This document shows, piece by piece, positions 61,544 to 64,000 of a DNA stretch of 64,000 bases (its first letter is position 1; the number at the start of each line of letters is the position of its first letter). The stretch is from Streptomyces sp. DH12 (GTDB lineage: Bacteria; Actinomycetota; Actinomycetes; Streptomycetales; Streptomycetaceae): assembly GCF_020873895.1 (NCBI RefSeq), contig NZ_JAHWGT010000015.1, positions 105,912 through 169,911 on the forward strand, in the 5' to 3' direction. The notes under the pieces are model-generated. The model was not told the DNA's origin. It saw only the letters and a list, made by a program, of their open reading frames with translations, and ran no database searches. The position numbers and the translations under genes were made by a program.

Positions 61544-62755
61544 TTACGCGTTCCTGTGAATTCCCTGAGAATCGGCGCCGGATCCCACCCCGGCCCCGCC
61601 CACCCCGGCCGGACCCGCGCCGGCCCGGCCCGCGTCGGTCCGGCCCGCGTCGGTCCCGGCGTCCGCCTCGGCGAAGAGGGCGGCGGCGTTGCCGTGGAGC
61701 ACGCCCCGCAGCCAGTCGTCCCCGAGGCCGAGCCGTTCCAGGGCCTCCAACTGGTGGAGGTAGCCGTAGGGGATGTTGGGGAAGTCGCTGCCGAGCAGGA
61801 CGCGGTCGCCGAGGGCGAGGAGCCGCCCGTGCTCCCGGCGGGGGAAGGGCGCGAGGCGCTCGGAGAAGTCGGTGAAGACCATCGTGGTGTCGAGGCGCAC
61901 CTCGTCGTACCGCTCGGCGAGGTCCAGGAAGTCGGCGTACTCCGGCATGCCCATGTGCGCGACGACCACCCGCAGCCGCGGGTGCCGCGCGAGCAGCCGC
62001 CCGACGGGGCCGGGGCCCGTGTGGGCGCCGGGCGTGGGCCCGGAGCCGCAGTGGACGACGACCGGTGTCCGGGTGTCGGCGAGGGCGCCCCACGCCGGGT
62101 CGAGGAGCGGGTCGTTCGGGTTGAAGTCGCCGACCTGGAGGTGCACCTTGAACACCCGCGCCCCGCGGTCGAGGTGCTCGGTGACGTACCGCCCGACACC
62201 CTCCTCCGGGTAGAGCGTCCCGGTGCACAGGCACTCCGGCACCCGCGCGGAGAAGTCGGCCGCCCAGTCGTTGAGCCAGCGGGCCATGCCGGCCTTGTGC
62301 GGGTAGACCAGCGACGTGAACCGCAGCACCCCGAACCGGCGCAGCAGTTCGACCCGCCGGTCCTCCTCCTCGCGGTAGGTGATCGGCCAGGCGAAGCCGG
62401 TCAGGTGCTCGACGCCGTCGAAGTAGGCCCAGACCTTGCGCAGGACGCGGTCGGGCATGAAGTGCGTGTGCACGTCGAGGAGGCCGGGCAGCCCGAGCCG
62501 GCGGGCGACGGCCCGTACGGCCGCGGCCTCGTCGTCCCCGCGCCCCCCGCCGGGCCGCGCCCCCTGCGGCGCGCCACCCGCCCCGGCACCCGAACTGCCG
62601 CCCTGCCCACCGACGGGCCCGCCGACGGGCCCGCCGCCCGGTTCACCGCCTGCCCCACCGCCCGGCCGGCCGCCTGCCCCACCGCCCGGCCGGCCGCCTG
62701 CGCCACCGCCCGGCCCGCGGCCCGCCTCGCCACCCGGTTCGCCCCTGCCACTCAT
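61544..62755 (-). CDS. Amidohydrolase-2 family metal-dependent hydrolase
   Basis: A 403-residue TIM-barrel hydrolase or decarboxylase. Metal and catalytic motifs: DVHTHFMPD (first H-x-H), PVVVHCGSGPTPG (His), VVAHMGMPEYADFL (His) and LGSDFPNIPYGYLHQ (final Asp). GNAAALF is the family's C-terminal helix. The N-terminal ~75 residues are a Gly/Pro/Arg repeat (GGRPGGGAGGRPGGGAGG) and the last ~40 residues are Gly/Ala/Asp low complexity; neither is typical, so translation might really begin later than 62755. The substrate is not identifiable; relatives act on aromatic carboxylates and similar. Confidence 0.85.
   Translation of the reverse strand: MSGRGEPGGEAGRGPGGGAGGRPGGGAGGRPGGGAGGEPGGGPVGGPVGGQGGSSGAGAGGAPQGARPGGGRGDDEAAAVRAVARRLGLPGLLDVHTHFMPDRVLRKVWAYFDGVEHLTGFAWPITYREEEDRRVELLRRFGVLRFTSLVYPHKAGMARWLNDWAADFSARVPECLCTGTLYPEEGVGRYVTEHLDRGARVFKVHLQVGDFNPNDPLLDPAWGALADTRTPVVVHCGSGPTPGAHTGPGPVGRLLARHPRLRVVVAHMGMPEYADFLDLAERYDEVRLDTTMVFTDFSERLAPFPRREHGRLLALGDRVLLGSDFPNIPYGYLHQLEALERLGLGDDWLRGVLHGNAAALFAEADAGTDAGRTDAGRAGAGPAGVGGAGVGSGADSQGIHRNA
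62630..62735. repeat. 24-bp tandem repeats in the amidohydrolase N-terminus
   Basis: Units of about 24 bases (GCCTGCCCCACCGCCCGGCCGGCC-type) are repeated about four times on the plus strand and encode GGRPGGGA repeats of the amidohydrolase if its 62755 start is right. Confidence 0.65.
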
Positions 62756-62876
62756 CCCGCCGGCCTCCCCGCGCCGCGCTCCTGCCCTGCCGACCGCGCC
62801 CTGTCGCCCACCGGCACCCCTACCCCACCCGACCCCCCGTCACCGGCCCTTCGGGGCGCGGCGGCACCGCGGGCGG

Positions 62877-63725
62877 TCAGAACAGGCCACGTTGCACCAC
62901 CTCGACCGGCAGGGTCGTACCGCCGTCCGCGCGGGCGAGCTCCCACCCCGCCGCGAGCCGGCCGTCGAGCACGACCTGCCGCCCGTCGTCCAGCTCCAGG
63001 TGCAGGTCGGGGCCCGCGACGGCGAGCACGGTCCCGTGCAGCCGCCCGCCCGCGGAGAGGGCGCCGACGAGGCCGTCGATCCGCTCCACGTGCCGCAGCC
63101 CGAACACCTCGACGTGATCGCGCACTCCGTCGAACGGCAACGCCTCCAGGGTGTCCGCCCAGCCCCCGACGGCGCGGGCGTCCCGGTGGGCGCGTTCGAC
63201 GCGCTCGGCCCTCGCGGCGGGCCCCGGCAGCTCGACCCGGGCCTGCCGCTTCGCCGCGTACGGGATCCGGTCGGGCACGCCGAGCGCGGCGCCCAGCACC
63301 TCCTCGGTCCGCCGGGCGGCCATCAGCGGCCCGCGCCCGAGCCAGGCGAAGGCGACGGCCCCCTGTTCGAGGAGGCGCGCGTCACCCCGCTCCTCGGCGG
63401 TGATGCCGACCTTGAGCAGCGCGCCGCCGAACCAGGCGAGGTACACGCGGAACACGCGCGGGTCGTCCAGGGCGGTGTCGGCGGCGACGGAGTGCGCGCG
63501 GTCGAGCCGCGCGCACTCGGGGCAGGTGCCGCCGGTGCTCCGGGCGGGGACGACGGCACCGGTGGGGCAGGGGTGGCCGCGCGCTCCGGGGCAGCGCCGC
63601 TCCCCCGTGACGCGGAAGCCGAGCACCCGCCCGTGGGTGAGCGGGCTGGTCCGCCCGCCCTCCCATGCCCAGACGGGCCGGCCCGCGACCCACCGGACGC
63701 CCCGGCAGCGCCAACCGCCGCTCAC
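62877..63725 (-). CDS. DUF2797 family protein
   Basis: A 282-residue protein of the uncharacterised DUF2797 family. It has a cysteine pair arrangement at the N-terminal third (GERRCPGARGHPCPTGA, then GGTCPECARLDRAHS) that looks like a zinc-binding knuckle, followed by FRVYLAWFGGALLKVGITAEERGDARLLEQGAVAFAWLGRGPLMAARRTEEVLG, the conserved core with a GIY-YIG-like pattern (YLAW, KVGIT, R). An endonuclease-like fold is possible but unproven. GTG at 63725 overlaps the stop of a 38-codon frame upstream (GTGA). Confidence 0.82.
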   Translation of the reverse strand: MSGGWRCRGVRWVAGRPVWAWEGGRTSPLTHGRVLGFRVTGERRCPGARGHPCPTGAVVPARSTGGTCPECARLDRAHSVAADTALDDPRVFRVYLAWFGGALLKVGITAEERGDARLLEQGAVAFAWLGRGPLMAARRTEEVLGAALGVPDRIPYAAKRQARVELPGPAARAERVERAHRDARAVGGWADTLEALPFDGVRDHVEVFGLRHVERIDGLVGALSAGGRLHGTVLAVAGPDLHLELDDGRQVVLDGRLAAGWELARADGGTTLPVEVVQRGLF

Positions 63726-63838
63726 GGCGCGCCGGGCGCCGGGAGGGCCCCGACCTCCGACACCCCGACGCACGGCAGACCGCCCGCCGCGTCAGGGACA
63801 CCGAGAGGGAAGCGCGGGTTCCGGGCAGTCAGCACCAT
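63722..63838 (-). CDS. Possible 38-aa leader ORF coupled to the DUF2797 gene
   Basis: A short frame MVLTARNPRFPLGVPDAAGG (positions 1-20) whose TGA overlaps the GTG of the DUF2797 gene. A GACAGT box ends 7 bases before its ATG, consistent with a leaderless start as seen elsewhere in this window. It may be a real small protein or a coupling leader; the composition is not decisive. Confidence 0.3.
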   Translation of the reverse strand: MVLTARNPRFPLGVPDAAGGLPCVGVSEVGALPAPGAP

Positions 63839-63982
63839 GCGGGCCACTGTCCCACACGCCCACCGCCCCGCCCCGGCCGTCCGAGGAGAGCCGCGCGACC
63901 CGCCCACGCCCCACACGGCTCGGCCTCCCGGCCTTCCCGCCACCGCGTCAACGCCGCCTCAGCCCCCAGCCCCCCGCCCCCA

Positions 63983-63996
63983 CCCCCCCCCCCCCC
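63983..63996. repeat. Homopolymer run of 14 C
   Basis: An uninterrupted run of 14 C at the very end of the window within a C-rich stretch from 63961. Runs of this length are prone to slippage and sequencing or assembly error. Confidence 0.7.
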
Positions 63997-64000
63997 GCCC

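Overview
The window is high-GC actinobacterial DNA and almost certainly a Streptomyces chromosome. The evidence is the strong G/C bias at third codon positions, frequent GTG starts, an SsgA-family protein, a SigF/SigN-type sigma-factor pair, and several gene neighbourhoods familiar from streptomycetes (htpX-pspAB; cold-shock protein-DEAD-box helicase; upp/tadA/tRNA-Ser/sigF). No insertion sequence, prophage or CRISPR array was seen. It reads as continuous core chromosome with some accessory genes.

1-10 kb: an Rrf2 regulator with a TauE/SafE-type exporter, a STAS protein, a cold-shock protein/DEAD-box helicase block, a MerR-like regulator and small unknowns. 7.9-12.2 kb is a coherent SigK-RskA locus: ECF sigma factor, overlapping zinc anti-sigma factor, membrane-anchored molybdopterin oxidoreductase and fasciclin-domain lipoprotein. 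Both the sigma gene and the oxidoreductase gene carry a CCATCC-N15-CCGAA(T/C) promoter, so the locus looks like a self-contained regulon.

12.4-15.4 kb: a TPR protein translationally coupled to a polyprenyl diphosphate synthase, then archease. 15.9-22 kb: secreted proteins, a ricin-type lectin membrane protein divergent from a PH-like protein, MerR, VOC protein, and pspAB-htpX. 22.2-25.1 kb: an XRE regulator, ImmA/IrrE-type peptidase and 7TM-like membrane protein in a row, followed by a small secreted peptide gene. 25.1-34.5 kb: paired fluoride channels, an SsgA-like protein, a TM-helix channel protein, a D-Ala-D-Ala carboxypeptidase, DUF418 and alpha/beta-hydrolase membrane proteins, an FBP protein and an NmrA-like reductase.

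34.6-44.5 kb is the cobalamin locus: cobN (behind a cobalamin riboswitch, divergent from cobG), cobH, a fused cobIJ, cobK and cbiD. 44.6-54.7 kb: HhH-GPD glycosylase, secreted M28 peptidase, LytR_C protein, upp, tadA and its partner, tRNA-Ser(CGA), two small proteins, sigF and sigN. 54.8-60.6 kb: two drug-efflux modules, a MarR-MFS operon with two TTGC-N5-GCAA operators and an MFS-TetR operon with three TTAC-N3-GTAA operators, separated by a winged-helix/zinc-ribbon protein. 60.7-63.8 kb: an orphan OmpR-type response regulator, an amidohydrolase and a DUF2797 protein.

Two window-wide patterns stand out. First, many genes have a TANNNT-like -10 box ending 6-8 bases before the start codon, which predicts leaderless mRNAs. 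Second, many gaps contain short GC-rich tandem repeats (18-61 bp units) or long perfect hairpins.
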